Positions 10,271-20,457 of a DNA stretch of 64,000 nt are shown here, in pieces (position 1 is the stretch's first letter; every line of letters starts with the position of its first letter). A program made the translations under genes and the position numbers. Under the pieces are notes generated by a model. That model searched no databases and was not told the origin of the DNA. It saw only the letters and a program-made list of their open reading frames with translations. The DNA comes from Blastochloris viridis (GTDB taxonomy: Bacteria > Pseudomonadota > Alphaproteobacteria > Rhizobiales > Xanthobacteraceae), in assembly GCF_001402875.1 (NCBI RefSeq), contig NZ_CP012946.1, positions 3,264,001 through 3,328,000 of the forward strand, read 5' to 3'.

Positions 10271-10365
10271 CAGCTAAGGAGCAGGAGCCCGCCGAGCAGC
10301 AGAGCATGCCGGACGTCCGCAATCGCGGTCCGGTTCCAGGTGTGGCTCGTCGTCGAGCGAATCAC
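10264..10365 (-). CDS. leuL: leu operon leader peptide
   Basis: A 33-residue peptide ending ALLLGGLLLLSCP: seven of ten consecutive residues are leucine, placed immediately before a hairpin and leuA. This is the classic form of an attenuation leader, in which ribosome stalling at Leu codons under leucine starvation prevents termination. The GTG start has AGAGGG 7 bases upstream. A promoter lies about 70 bases upstream. The frame also runs on upstream without a stop, but the codons before the GTG lie in the leader and IS sequence and are not protein-like. Confidence 0.72.
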   Translation of the reverse strand: MIRSTTSHTWNRTAIADVRHALLLGGLLLLSCP

Positions 10366-10432
10366 CAAAATGCCCTCTGGTCTCGCGCCATCGGCTGCCG
10401 ATCGGGTCGGCGCCGCAAACCACGAATGATCG

Positions 10433-10461
10433 CTTTTAGCGAATGCGCCAATCGCTGGCAA
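10433..10461 (-). promoter_or_regulatory. Candidate sigma-70 promoter of leuL-leuA
   Basis: Read on the minus strand, TTGCCA (10461-10456) and TAAAAG (10438-10433) are separated by 17 bases, matching 5/6 and 4/6 of the consensus. Transcription would start near 10426, some 60 bases before the leader GTG. The left end of the insertion sequence (10481) lies only about 20 bases upstream of the -35 element. Confidence 0.5.
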
Positions 10462-10470
10462 GGCCGCGAA

Positions 10471-10480
10471 GGGCGAAGGG
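10471..10480. repeat. Target-site duplication, left copy
   Basis: GGGCGAAGGG directly abuts the left end of the insertion sequence and is repeated exactly at 11730-11739. Confidence 0.9.
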
Positions 10481-11729
10481 CAGGGCGATCGGGTGAAGAA
10501 AGGGGTGACAAAGGCCTGAAGTGCTGAATCTGTCGGTTCCTCCGATTCGGATGCGGAGGATGGGCGATGGAGCCAGCGGAACCGGACTTTGCCGCGCTTG
10601 GGGAAGCTCTTGTTTTCCTGGACTATTTCAAGGACATGCCCGACCCGCGCCAGCGCGGCAAGGTGATGTACTCGCTGGAGGAGGTGCTGCTGCTGTGCCT
10701 GCTGGCGGTGCTGGCCGGCGCCGAGACCTTCGTCGACATCGCAAGGTTCGGCGAGACGAAGCTCGACCTGCTGCGCCGGTTCCGCACGTTTCTCCATGGC
10801 ACCCCCTCGCACGACCACCTCGGCGACATCCTCGCCACCCTCGATGCTGCGCAGTTCCAGCGTTGCTTCGTCGCCTGGGTGGCGGCGGTGACCGGGGCGC
10901 CCGCAGACGTGATCGCCATCGACGGCAAGACGCTGCGCCGCTCGGCTAAGAGGGACGCCAAGGCGGCGGTCCACATGGTGTCCGCCTTCGCGGCGCGCCA
11001 GCGCCTGGTGCTCGGCCAGGTCAAGGTGGCCGACAAGTCGAACGAGATCGTCGCCATCCCCCAACTGCTCGCTCTGCTGTCGATCGAGGGCGCCATCGTC
11101 ACCATCGACGCCATGGGCTGCCAGCGCGCCATCGCCGCGCAAATCCTCGCCCAGAAGGCCGACTATGTGCTGGCCCTGAAAGGCAACCAGGGCAGCTTGC
11201 GAGAGGACGTCGAGCTGTTCGCCGCCGAGCAGAAAGCCAATGGTTTCAAGGACACAGCGATCAGCCGCCATCACAGCGTCGATGGCGATCACGGCCGCAT
11301 CGAGACCCGCACCACCACGGTGATGCACGACGTGGCTTGGCTCCGAGACCGTCACGATTGGCCCGGCCTGACCAGTGTCGTCATGGTCGAAAGCATGCGC
11401 GAGATCGGCGCCAAGTGCGAGCAGGAGACCCGCTTCTACATCGCCTCGCTGGCGTCCCCGGCCGACCAGCTCGGACCCGTCATCCGCAGCCATTGGGCGG
11501 TGGAGAACAGCCTGCATTGGATCATGGACATGGTGTTCCGCGATGACGACTGCCGCGTCCGCACCGATCACGCCCCCGCCAATTTCACCACCCTCAAGCA
11601 CATGGCCCTCAATCTCATCCGCAAGGCCCCGGGCAAGGATTCTCTCCGCCTCAAGCGAAAAGTCGCCGCCTGGGACGACGACTTCCTCGCAAGTCTCCTG
11701 GCAGCGTGATTTTTCACCCGATTGCCCTG
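10481..11729 (+). mobile_element. ISAs1-family insertion sequence, complete (1249 bp)
   Basis: Both ends are visible: the left end starts CAGGGCGATCGGGTGAAGAA and the right end, read inward, starts CAGGGCAATCGGGTGAAAAA. They agree at 18 of 20 positions. A perfect 10-bp target duplication flanks the element. One full-length transposase fills it. Family assignment comes from the transposase; 8-10-bp duplications are usual for ISAs1. It sits between gpmA and the leuL promoter. Intact ends, an intact gene and an unmutated duplication point to a recent insertion. Confidence 0.92.
10567..11709 (+). CDS. ISAs1-family transposase
   Basis: A 380-residue DDE transposase of the ISAs1 / H-repeat-associated group. 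The N-terminal associated domain starts at FKDMPDPRQRGKVMYSLEE. The catalytic acidic residues lie in IAIDGKTLRRS (about 118), TIDAMGCQ (about 180) and the late HWAVENSLHWIMD motif with Glu near 314. The sequence is full-length without stop or frameshift. The stop lies just inside the right inverted repeat. Confidence 0.94.
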   Translation: MEPAEPDFAALGEALVFLDYFKDMPDPRQRGKVMYSLEEVLLLCLLAVLAGAETFVDIARFGETKLDLLRRFRTFLHGTPSHDHLGDILATLDAAQFQRCFVAWVAAVTGAPADVIAIDGKTLRRSAKRDAKAAVHMVSAFAARQRLVLGQVKVADKSNEIVAIPQLLALLSIEGAIVTIDAMGCQRAIAAQILAQKADYVLALKGNQGSLREDVELFAAEQKANGFKDTAISRHHSVDGDHGRIETRTTTVMHDVAWLRDRHDWPGLTSVVMVESMREIGAKCEQETRFYIASLASPADQLGPVIRSHWAVENSLHWIMDMVFRDDDCRVRTDHAPANFTTLKHMALNLIRKAPGKDSLRLKRKVAAWDDDFLASLLAA

Positions 11730-11739
11730 GGGCGAAGGG
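11730..11739. repeat. Target-site duplication, right copy
   Basis: An exact copy of GGGCGAAGGG abutting the right end of the insertion sequence, matching 10471-10480. Confidence 0.9.
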
Positions 11740-11783
11740 AACGATCGGCCGCCCCGCGACGACGGGACGGCCACGTCCCGGCG

Positions 11784-12407
11784 TCAGCCGGCCAGATCGT
11801 GCACGCTCTCGACCGTGGAGTCGGCCTTAAGGCGGTAGACGATCGGCACGCCGGTGGCGAGTTCGCGCTTCAGGATGCCTTCCGGCGTGAGCCGCTCCAG
11901 CACCATCACCAGCGCGCGCAGCGAGTTGCCATGGGCGGAAACCAAGACGCGCTTGCCCTGCAGCACCTGCGGCAGGATGTCCTGCACGTAGTATGGCAGG
12001 GTGCGGGCGACGGTATCCTTCAGGCTTTCGCCGCCGGGCGGGGGCACGTCGTAGGACCGGCGCCAGACGTGAACCTGCTCCTCGCCCCACTTCTTGCGGG
12101 CATCGTCCTTGTTGAGGCCGGTGAGATCGCCGTAGTCGCGCTCGTTGAGACGCCAGTCGCGGATGGTCTCGAGGTTCGGCTGGCCGATCTCGTCGAGGGC
12201 CAGGCGCAGCGTCTCCTGGGCGCGGCTGAGCGCCGAGGTGAAGGCGATGTCGAACTGAAGGCCGAGCGCTTTCAGCTTCTGGCCGGCGGTCTTGGCCTCG
12301 GCGACGCCGAGTTCGGTCAGGCCGGGGTCTTTCCAGCCGGTGAACAGGTTCTTCAGGTTCCACTCGCTCTGGCCGTGACGGCAGAGCACGAGGAGGCGCT
12401 CGCTCAT
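11784..12407 (-). CDS. gpmA: 2,3-bisphosphoglycerate-dependent phosphoglycerate mutase
   Basis: Interconverts 3- and 2-phosphoglycerate in glycolysis and gluconeogenesis. The 207 residues begin with the phosphohistidine motif [10 protein letters not shown] (His near residue 10). The family pattern [10 protein letters not shown] follows at about 57, with the second catalytic histidine in SAHGNSLRA near 155. The length is that of short alphaproteobacterial GpmA. It follows dapB by 12 bases on the same strand, so the two are probably co-transcribed. Confidence 0.95.
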   Translation of the reverse strand: MSERLLVLCRHGQSEWNLKNLFTGWKDPGLTELGVAEAKTAGQKLKALGLQFDIAFTSALSRAQETLRLALDEIGQPNLETIRDWRLNERDYGDLTGLNKDDARKKWGEEQVHVWRRSYDVPPPGGESLKDTVARTLPYYVQDILPQVLQGKRVLVSAHGNSLRALVMVLERLTPEGILKRELATGVPIVYRLKADSTVESVHDLAG

Positions 12408-12419
12408 GGAAGGTCCTTC

Positions 12420-13235
12420 TCAGATATCCGTGAGGCCGAGCACGTCGGCCATGGAATAAAGGCCCGGCGCCTTGCCGAAGCCCCATTGCGCGGCCTTGAG
12501 CGCGCCGCGGGCGAAGATCATGCGGTCTTCGGCCTTGTGGCCGAGGACGATGCGCTCGAACGGACCTGCGAACACCACGTCGTGGTCGCCCACCACGGTG
12601 CCGCCGCGCAGCGAAGCAAAGCCGATGTCACCCTCGCGCCGTGCGCCGGTCATGCCGTCGCGGCCGCGGGCGGCGTGGTCGTTGAGCGCGGTGCCGCGGC
12701 CCGCGGCCGCCGCCTCGCCCAGCAGCAGCGCGGTGCCGGAGGGGGCGTCCACCTTCATGCGGTGGTGCATCTCGACGATCTCGATGTCGAACTCGGGCCC
12801 CAGCGTCGCCGCGGCACGCTTCACCAGCGCGGCGAGCAGGTTGACGCCGAGGCTCATGTTGCCGGACTTGACCAGCACCGCGCTGCGGGACGCCGGTTCG
12901 AGTTGTGCCGCCTCCTCCGCCGAGAAGCCGGTGGTGCCGATGACGTGGACGAGGCCGGATTTCGCCGCGAGGGCGGCGTAGGCAAGGCTCACCGCGGGCG
13001 TGGTGAAGTCGAGCACGCCGTCCGCCTTGGCGAAGGCGGCGGCGGGATCGTCCAGCACCGGCACGCCCAGCGCCGGCAGCCCGGCCAGCACACCGGCGTC
13101 GCGCCCGAGCGTCGGCGCCCCGGCCCGCTCGATCGCGCCAACCAGCATGACGCCGCGCGCCTCCGAAATCGCCCGCACCAGAGCGCGCCCCATGCGCCCG
13201 CCGGCACCCACCACCACCAGCCGCAGATCGGCCAT
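12420..13235 (-). CDS. dapB: 4-hydroxy-tetrahydrodipicolinate reductase
   Basis: NAD(P)H-dependent step of the diaminopimelate/lysine pathway. The 271 residues show an N-terminal nucleotide-binding motif ([12 protein letters not shown], about 7-18). GTTGFS precedes a catalytic region containing [15 protein letters not shown] (about 156-170). A ribosome site (GGAGG) precedes the ATG. It heads a dapB-gpmA pair; DUF1330 and pyrF lie upstream on the same strand. Confidence 0.96.
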   Translation of the reverse strand: MADLRLVVVGAGGRMGRALVRAISEARGVMLVGAIERAGAPTLGRDAGVLAGLPALGVPVLDDPAAAFAKADGVLDFTTPAVSLAYAALAAKSGLVHVIGTTGFSAEEAAQLEPASRSAVLVKSGNMSLGVNLLAALVKRAAATLGPEFDIEIVEMHHRMKVDAPSGTALLLGEAAAAGRGTALNDHAARGRDGMTGARREGDIGFASLRGGTVVGDHDVVFAGPFERIVLGHKAEDRMIFARGALKAAQWGFGKAPGLYSMADVLGLTDI

Positions 13236-13314
13236 CCAAATCCTCCAGGGTTGACGCTTGGCACTGTCGCGCGGCGTCCTGATGAGTCAAGGTCCCGGAC
13301 CGGCGGCCAAACCG

Positions 13315-13617
13315 TCAGGCCGGCTGCGCCCCGTCATAGCCCTCGATGATCACCAGATCGACCTCGCAGCCGCGCAACAGGTATTGCTTGGCGTCCTGGT
13401 ATTCCGTGGAGGCGTAGCAGGCCTTCGCCGCTTCAAAGCTCGGGAATTCCAGCACCACGTTGTGGGGCTTGGAGCTGCCCAGCCCCTCGAACGGGCCGCC
13501 GCGGACGATGAAGCGTCCGCCGAATTTGGCGAACGCTACGGCGTTGCGCCGGCGGTACTCGTCGTAAAGCGCCTGCTCATTCACCGCGACCCGCGCGATC
13601 CAGTAACCCTTGGCCAT
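13315..13617 (-). CDS. DUF1330 family protein
   Basis: A 100-residue protein with the family start AKGYWIARVAV and later motifs FIVRGGPFEGLG and VVLEFPSFEAAKACYASTEYQ. It has a ferredoxin-like alpha/beta-barrel dimer fold (NIPSNAP/ABM-like). No biochemical role is established. The ATG at 13617 has GGAGGTG three bases upstream. It lies between pyrF and dapB on the same strand, an order seen in related alphaproteobacteria. Confidence 0.85.
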   Translation of the reverse strand: MAKGYWIARVAVNEQALYDEYRRRNAVAFAKFGGRFIVRGGPFEGLGSSKPHNVVLEFPSFEAAKACYASTEYQDAKQYLLRGCEVDLVIIEGYDGAQPA

Positions 13618-13638
13618 CGTCACCTCCGATTGAGCATC

Positions 13639-13759
13639 GTCGTCCCGGCCACGCGGCGGCATGCGTCGCATCCGCCGCGCGAGCCGGACCGGGAGCAGGA
13701 CAGAGTAGAACCTGCGCACGGCCCCGGCTCTCCGCTTCGCTGCGGCCGGGGCGACGACG
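13639..13759. repeat. Dispersed intergenic repeat, family A, copy 1
   Basis: GTCGTCCCGG at one end and CCGGGGCGACGAC at the other face each other, with GC-rich inverted segments between. The copy lies between the DUF1330 gene and pyrF. Other copies are at 42512-42549 (partial), 56901-57025 and 63510-63634. Confidence 0.65.
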
Positions 13760-13769
13760 GTTTCTGCCT

Positions 13770-14474
13770 TCAGATCGCGGCGGCCGCGGCGATCTCGCCG
13801 ACGATAAGGTCGGCGGCGCGCTTGGGATCGGGCGCTGCGATGATCGGCCGGCCGACGACGAGGAAGTCGGCGCCGGCCCGGATCGCCGCGCCCGGACCCA
13901 TCACCCGCTTCTGGTCGCCGACGGCGGAGCCGGTCGGGCGAATGCCCGGCGTCACCAGCGCCATGTCGCGCCCGACCACGGCGCGCACCGCCGCGACCTC
14001 CTCGGCCGAGCACACCAGGCCGTCGACGCCGGCTTCCTTGGCCTGGGCGGCACGGCGGGCGACGGTGGCGGCGACCGAGGCCTCGACACCGGCGGCGGCG
14101 AGGTCGCTCTGGTCCCACGAGGTGAGAACACTGACGCCGAGAATCTTCAGCTCCGAATCGCCTCGCCCGGCGACCGCGGCGCGCATGGTCTGCGGATAGG
14201 CATGAACGGTGAGGAACGACACCCCGAGCTCGGCGGCTTTACGGGTGGCGCGCTCCACCGTGTTGGCGATGTCGTGCAGCTTGAGATCGAGGAACACCTG
14301 GTAGCCGGCGGCGATCAGCTCGCCGGCGAAGTCGATGCCGCCGGCGATCGCGAGCTCAAGCCCGATCTTGTAGAACACCGCCGATTCGGCGAGCGTCTCG
14401 ACCAAATGCTCAGCTTCGGCGACGCTCGGAACGTCGAGCGCAACGATCAGGCGTTCGCGGGCCGGTACGATCAT
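13770..14474 (-). CDS. pyrF: Orotidine 5'-phosphate decarboxylase
   Basis: Last step of UMP synthesis. The 234 residues begin with [10 protein letters not shown]. The catalytic signature [13 protein letters not shown] (Asp-Lys-x-x-Asp) lies at about 60-72, and TPGIRP with VGRPI near the C-terminus binds phosphate. The ATG at 14474 has AGGGA upstream. Family-A repeat DNA separates it from the DUF1330 gene downstream. Confidence 0.96.
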   Translation of the reverse strand: MIVPARERLIVALDVPSVAEAEHLVETLAESAVFYKIGLELAIAGGIDFAGELIAAGYQVFLDLKLHDIANTVERATRKAAELGVSFLTVHAYPQTMRAAVAGRGDSELKILGVSVLTSWDQSDLAAAGVEASVAATVARRAAQAKEAGVDGLVCSAEEVAAVRAVVGRDMALVTPGIRPTGSAVGDQKRVMGPGAAIRAGADFLVVGRPIIAAPDPKRAADLIVGEIAAAAAI

Positions 14475-14587
14475 GAAGCGCAGATCCCTTGAGGCTCGAC
14501 GGCGGACCGATGTCGGCGGTCGGGCACCACGCGGTGCCGTCGGTCGCGCCGGCTGGACGCTGATACGCGACCGCTTCCGCTTTTAGC

Positions 14588-15184
14588 TCAAGCTCGGCGG
14601 TAAACCCAGACCCGCGCCGGCGGCACGTTCAGCCAGATACGCCGGGTTACGGTGGCGGTGTAGTCGCCGGCGTCCTTGGGGATCGGCGGCACCACCGCGT
14701 AAGTGAACTGGATGAACGGCGCGCCGGGCTGCATCAGCCGGAACGCGGCGTTGAGCAGGGTCAGGCGGTGCAGCAACGGCTTGGTGAACAGCGGCAGCGA
14801 CGACACCACCGCGGCGGCCGGCTCGGCCAGTTGATGCCGCAGCGTCCGCGTCAAGGTGTAGGCGTCGCCATGCACCACCGTGGCGGTGGGATAGCGGCGC
14901 GACATCAGGTGGCTGAATTCGGTGTTGAACTCGACCAGGACCAGACGGCTGGGGTCGAGGCCGCGGGCGATCAGCGCTTCGGTAACTGCGCCGGTGCCGG
15001 GACCAAGTTCGACCACGGGCCCAGGCCGGGCCAGATCGACCTGTTCGGCCATGGCCTTGGCCAACGCGCGCCCTGACGGCGCGACGGCACCGGTGGTCAA
15101 TGGCCGCTGGAACCACGACTGCAGAAAGCGCAGCTCATCGTCGAGGCGCAGCGGCTTCTTCTGTTGGAGCGTTTTCTGGAGCAT
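14588..15184 (-). CDS. PmtA-type phospholipid N-methyltransferase
   Basis: A 198-residue SAM-dependent methyltransferase. Motif I is VVELGPGTGAVTEALI (about 57-72), followed by LVLVEFNTEF. RLDDELRFLQSW near the N-terminus and the late FTYAVVPPIP segment resemble PmtA enzymes that methylate phosphatidylethanolamine toward phosphatidylcholine; an rRNA methyltransferase-like role is less likely. The ATG at 15184 gives the usual length (about 199); a TTG at 15247 would add 21 residues. It lies downstream of dnaK-dnaJ. Confidence 0.75.
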   Translation of the reverse strand: MLQKTLQQKKPLRLDDELRFLQSWFQRPLTTGAVAPSGRALAKAMAEQVDLARPGPVVELGPGTGAVTEALIARGLDPSRLVLVEFNTEFSHLMSRRYPTATVVHGDAYTLTRTLRHQLAEPAAAVVSSLPLFTKPLLHRLTLLNAAFRLMQPGAPFIQFTYAVVPPIPKDAGDYTATVTRRIWLNVPPARVWVYRRA

Positions 15185-15271
15185 AACCGGTTTCCGGACG
15201 GCCCGGCGAGGTGGAACAGGCTTAAACTGCGGTAACAGGCCGGTCAAGGCGGGGTTCGACCAAACGTCGCA

Positions 15272-16405
15272 TCACTCGCGCATCCCGTCAAAGAATTCCC
15301 GAACCTTGGCGAAAAAGCCTGCGGATTCAGGATGGTTCTCCTTGGATGACGCCTTGTCGAACTCCTGTAGCAGTTCGCGTTGCCGCTTCGAGAGTTTCTG
15401 CGGCGTCTCGATCACCACCTGGACGTACATGTCGCCATAGGCTTTCGAGCGCAGCACCGGCATGCCCTTCCCCGCCAGGCGGAAGCGCTTGCCGGACTGG
15501 GTGCCCTCCGGCACCTTCACCTTGGTCTTGCCGCCGTCGATGGTCGGCACCTGGAACTCGCCCCCCAGTGCCGCGGTCACCATCGAGATCGGCACCCGGC
15601 AATACAGGTCCGAGCCCTCACGCTGGAAGAAGGCGTGGGGCTGAATCGACAGGAAGATGTAGAGATCGCCGCTCGGCCCGCCGCGTACGCCGGCCTCGCC
15701 CTCGCCGGAGAGGCGGATGCGGGTGCCGTCCTCGACGCCGGGCGGGATGTTTACGCCGAGCGTGCGGTCGCGGGTGATGCGGCCGGCGCCGCCGCAGACC
15801 TGGCAGGGGTCGTCGATCACCGTGCCGCGGCCCTGGCAGGTCGGGCAGGTGCGCTCCAGCGTGAAGAAGCCCTGCTGGTGGCGGATGCGGCCGGCGCCGC
15901 CGCAGGCGCGGCAGGGCGTCGGGCTGGTTCCCGGCTTGGCGCCCGAGCCGGAGCAGGCCTCGCACGACACCGTGGTCGGGATGCGGATCTGGGCCGATTT
16001 GCCCTTGTAAGCCTCGGTGAGCGAGATCTCCATGTTGTAGCGGAGGTCGGCACCACGCTCGCGGCCGGAGGCGCGCGAGCGTGCCCTGCCGCCCACCCCG
16101 AACAGATCGTCGAAGATATCGGCGAAGGTATTGGCGAAATCGGCGCCGAACCCGGCCGGGCCGGGTCCGCCCATGCCGTGCTCGAAGGCGGCGTGGCCGA
16201 ACCGGTCGTAGGCGGCGCGCTTCTGCTCATCCTTGAGGACGTCGTAGGCCTCGTTGAGCTCCTTGAAGCGGTGCTCGGCCTGATCGTCCCCCGGGTTGCG
16301 GTCCGGGTGCCACTTCATCGCGAGCTTGCGGAAGGCCGATTTGAGGTCGCCCTCGCTGGCCTCGCGCGCAACGCCGAGAATTTCGTAATAGTCGCGTTTG
16401 GACAT
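15272..16405 (-). CDS. dnaJ: Chaperone protein DnaJ (Hsp40)
   Basis: Co-chaperone that delivers substrates to DnaK and stimulates its ATPase. The 377 residues are in canonical order: J domain 1-70 with HPD in KWHPDRNPG, a Gly/Phe-rich linker, and a zinc domain (about 135-215) with four CxxCxGxG repeats. The C-terminal substrate-binding domains follow. The ATG at 16405 starts [11 protein letters not shown], the standard beginning. It follows dnaK after a gap holding a terminator-like hairpin, so partial read-through or its own promoter sets DnaJ level. Confidence 0.97.
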   Translation of the reverse strand: MSKRDYYEILGVAREASEGDLKSAFRKLAMKWHPDRNPGDDQAEHRFKELNEAYDVLKDEQKRAAYDRFGHAAFEHGMGGPGPAGFGADFANTFADIFDDLFGVGGRARSRASGRERGADLRYNMEISLTEAYKGKSAQIRIPTTVSCEACSGSGAKPGTSPTPCRACGGAGRIRHQQGFFTLERTCPTCQGRGTVIDDPCQVCGGAGRITRDRTLGVNIPPGVEDGTRIRLSGEGEAGVRGGPSGDLYIFLSIQPHAFFQREGSDLYCRVPISMVTAALGGEFQVPTIDGGKTKVKVPEGTQSGKRFRLAGKGMPVLRSKAYGDMYVQVVIETPQKLSKRQRELLQEFDKASSKENHPESAGFFAKVREFFDGMRE

Positions 16406-16496
16406 GGCGGTTATGTGCGGGTGCTCCCGGCTCCGGCGGCGCAATCGGCCGCCGTCGGGGCCTGAACCAGACAGGATCGGACCGGACAGGAAAGGG

Positions 16497-16542
16497 AAAA
16501 GCCCCCACCCGGAGACTTCTGTTGGTCTCGCCGGGTGAGGGC
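16497..16542 (-). terminator. Terminator-like hairpin between dnaK and dnaJ
   Basis: Read on the minus strand, GCCCTCACCCGGC pairs with CCGGGTGGGGGC around the AGAC/GTCT-extended loop, then TTTTCCC follows. The stem and T-run fit a Rho-independent terminator that would reduce transcription from dnaK into dnaJ. Confidence 0.7.
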
Positions 16543-16560
16543 CATGGTCTGCTCCGCGCG

Positions 16561-18474
<1,914 letters not shown>

Positions 18475-18603
18475 TGCGGTAAACCTTCCTTCTGCAGCGG
18501 ACCGGCCGGGCCTTTAGAGCACCCGGATATTGGCTTTAAGTCGCGGAGTGGCGTTGCGTGCCCCCGCGGCCGACCAAAGCGCGGCCCCTCAAGGGTTCGG
18601 CGG

Positions 18604-18636
18604 CTATATAAGGAGCGGGGTTCCACCCCACAAGGG
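18604..18636 (-). promoter_or_regulatory. RpoH (sigma-32)-type heat-shock promoter of dnaK
   Basis: On the minus strand CCCCTTG is followed, 18 bases after CTTG, by CTTATATAG. This matches the alphaproteobacterial RpoH pattern CTTG-N17/18-CYTATNT. Transcription would start near 18597, giving a leader of roughly 120 bases before dnaK. Confidence 0.75.
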
Positions 18637-18639
18637 GCG

Positions 18640-19109
18640 CGTTCTCAGCCGGGCAGCAGAGACGGCCACACCGAGGTACGGCACGACCGTCCATTGAACG
18701 GCTTCGGGTGCAGCGTGGTGATCGAGCGGAGGTTGTCGCGGAGCGCCTCGCCGGGCCTCCGGGCCGGCATTTGCCATCCGCCAGCCGCGCACCGAGTCGA
18801 TGATCGCCGGCCGGGTCTCGCGCAGTGGATTTTCTTGACAATACGGCAAGCCGAAACGCCGGTAACCTGCTCGGGCAGCGGGCCGATCGCGCTGGCTGAA
18901 GACAGCAATGCCGAACGGCGGGCGGCAACCGAGGGCCAGGCGGTTTCGACATCGGCGCCGCCGCGGCCGATCGCCGCACACCACGTCAACCGGTGCCGTT
19001 GCCGCAACCCGCCTTCGCGTGGTTCTGGCAAATCTTCCCTCCGGCGATATGGTCCCGGTCGGGTCACAATCCTCTGCTTCAAGGCGGCAGAGATTCCTCG
19101 GGGCGTTCC
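18640..19109. other. Long gene-free stretch between dnaK and lepB
   Basis: About 470 bases beyond the dnaK promoter with open frames on both strands. None has a ribosome site and codon bias like the neighbours, or a recognisable product. A TTGACA occurs at 18835-18840 without a convincing -10. It could hold the lepB promoter, a small RNA or a decayed gene. Confidence 0.35.
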
Positions 19110-19820
19110 GTGCGCAACCAGATCAAGGCCGTCCTCGGTGCGCTCACCGCCTTTCTGGTGCTGCGGTCGTTCGCCCTCGCCAGCTATCACGTGCCGACCG
19201 AGAGCATGGTGCCGACCATCGAGATCGGCGACCGCATCGCCGTGAACAAGGCCGCCTATGGCTACAGCCGGTTCTCGCTGCCGGGTGGCGCCCTGCTGCC
19301 GCGGTTGCCGTTACCCGACGGCCGGCTGTTCGGCAGCCTGCCGTCGCGCGGCGACGTCGTGGTGTTCCGCCACCCCACCACCGACGTGGACCTGTTGAAG
19401 CGGGTGGTGGCGCTGCCGGGGGACCGTGTTCGCATCGAACATGGCCTGCTGATCGTCAACGACACCCCGGCGGCACGGGCGCCGGAGGGCCCGTTCTTCT
19501 ACCGGGCGCCGGAGGGCTGGGTGGTGCGGGTGGCGCAGTATCGCGAGCAGCTGCCGGCCGGCCGCAGCCACCCGATCCTGAAGCGCACCGATTCCGGCCC
19601 CGGCAACGACATGGCGGAGATGACGGTGCCGGCCGGCCATTTCTTCGCGATGGGCGACAACCGCGACAATTCCGAGGACAGCCGGTTCGCCGAAGTCGGT
19701 ACCGTGCCGTTCGAGAACCTGATCGGCCGGGTCGAGGCGGTGATGTACTCGATCAGCGCCTGCGAGCCGGAGCCCGGCCTGCGCTGCCCGCCGCCGCGCT
19801 GGCTGCAGTCGGTCGAATGA
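19110..19820 (+). CDS. lepB: Signal peptidase I
   Basis: Removes signal peptides from exported proteins at the outer face of the inner membrane. The 236 residues have one N-terminal membrane span (about 5-22). The nucleophile Ser sits in TESMVPTI, and the general base Lys in LLKRVVALPGD. The box GHFFAMGDNRDNSEDSR comes later. The GTG at 19110 is chosen because the product then begins directly before the span. An extra segment between the Lys box and the GDNRDNS box is typical of alphaproteobacterial enzymes. Confidence 0.93.
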   Translation: MRNQIKAVLGALTAFLVLRSFALASYHVPTESMVPTIEIGDRIAVNKAAYGYSRFSLPGGALLPRLPLPDGRLFGSLPSRGDVVVFRHPTTDVDLLKRVVALPGDRVRIEHGLLIVNDTPAARAPEGPFFYRAPEGWVVRVAQYREQLPAGRSHPILKRTDSGPGNDMAEMTVPAGHFFAMGDNRDNSEDSRFAEVGTVPFENLIGRVEAVMYSISACEPEPGLRCPPPRWLQSVE

Positions 19821-19839
19821 GCCAAAATCCGGCGTGACG

Positions 19840-19868
19840 CGGGGTCCGCCGGTGCGGTCGGAACCCCG
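19840..19868 (+). terminator. Possible terminator after lepB
   Basis: CGGGGTCCG pairs with CGGAACCCCG (one bulge) 19 bases after the lepB stop. No clear T-run follows. Confidence 0.35.
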
Positions 19869-19974
19869 TATTCCGGCTGCCGGCCCCGACAACTCGTCCC
19901 TGATCGAGGGAATTTCGGCGAGGTGGTTTCCGGGCCCCGAACGGAGCAACCGGAGCCCGACAACCGCCGTCGCA

Positions 19975-20349
19975 TCAGGCCGGCGTCATCCAGCCGATCG
20001 CGCCGCCGCCCGGCTGGCGCAGGATGGCAAAGCGGCCCACCGCCGGCACCGTGAACGCCGGCCGGATCACCGTCGCGCCGGCGGCGACCGCCGCCTCGAG
20101 GCGCGCCTCGACGTCATCGACCGCGAGATAAGGCATCCAGTTATCCGGCACGCCCTCGAAGTCGGGTCCCGACATGGCGAAGACGCCCGCCACCGGCGTG
20201 TCGCCGGCGAACGCCACCCAATAGAGCGAACCGTCGGTCAGGTTATGCTCGGCGAACCGCCAGCCGACGGTCGCCTCGTAGAATGCCCGCACGGTATCGG
20301 GATCGCGCGTCATCAGCTCGTTCCAGTAAAAATGGCCGTGGGTCCACAT
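19975..20349 (-). CDS. VOC-family protein (glyoxalase/dioxygenase-like)
   Basis: A 124-residue protein with the vicinal-oxygen-chelate fold. HGHFYWNELMTRDPDTVRAFYEATVGW starts repeat one (to about 55), with the second beta-alpha repeat from about 68 (WMPYLAVDDVEARLEAAVAAGA). It resembles small CFP30/glyoxalase-like proteins; the substrate is unknown. The ATG at 20349 follows GGAGGCAGC closely, while an in-frame ATG 12 bases upstream lacks a site. It is divergent from the exported protein at 20458. Confidence 0.85.
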   Translation of the reverse strand: MWTHGHFYWNELMTRDPDTVRAFYEATVGWRFAEHNLTDGSLYWVAFAGDTPVAGVFAMSGPDFEGVPDNWMPYLAVDDVEARLEAAVAAGATVIRPAFTVPAVGRFAILRQPGGGAIGWMTPA

Positions 20350-20457
20350 CGCTGCCTCCATCGGTTCATACTGAAGGTAGGCCATTCGCCTCGACGGCGT
20401 CATGACGATTCGAACGACTGTCCGGCCAATTCCAACTCGATTCTGAGGAGACACCCC

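Noticed and set aside
13315..14118. A 267-codon frame containing the DUF1330 protein at its end
   Set aside because: Everything before 13617 is the shadow of pyrF and repeat DNA; a strong ribosome site marks the later start.
18604..18984. Possible small gene in the dnaK-lepB gap
   Set aside because: It has no ribosome site and no recognisable sequence, and it overlaps the dnaK heat-shock promoter.
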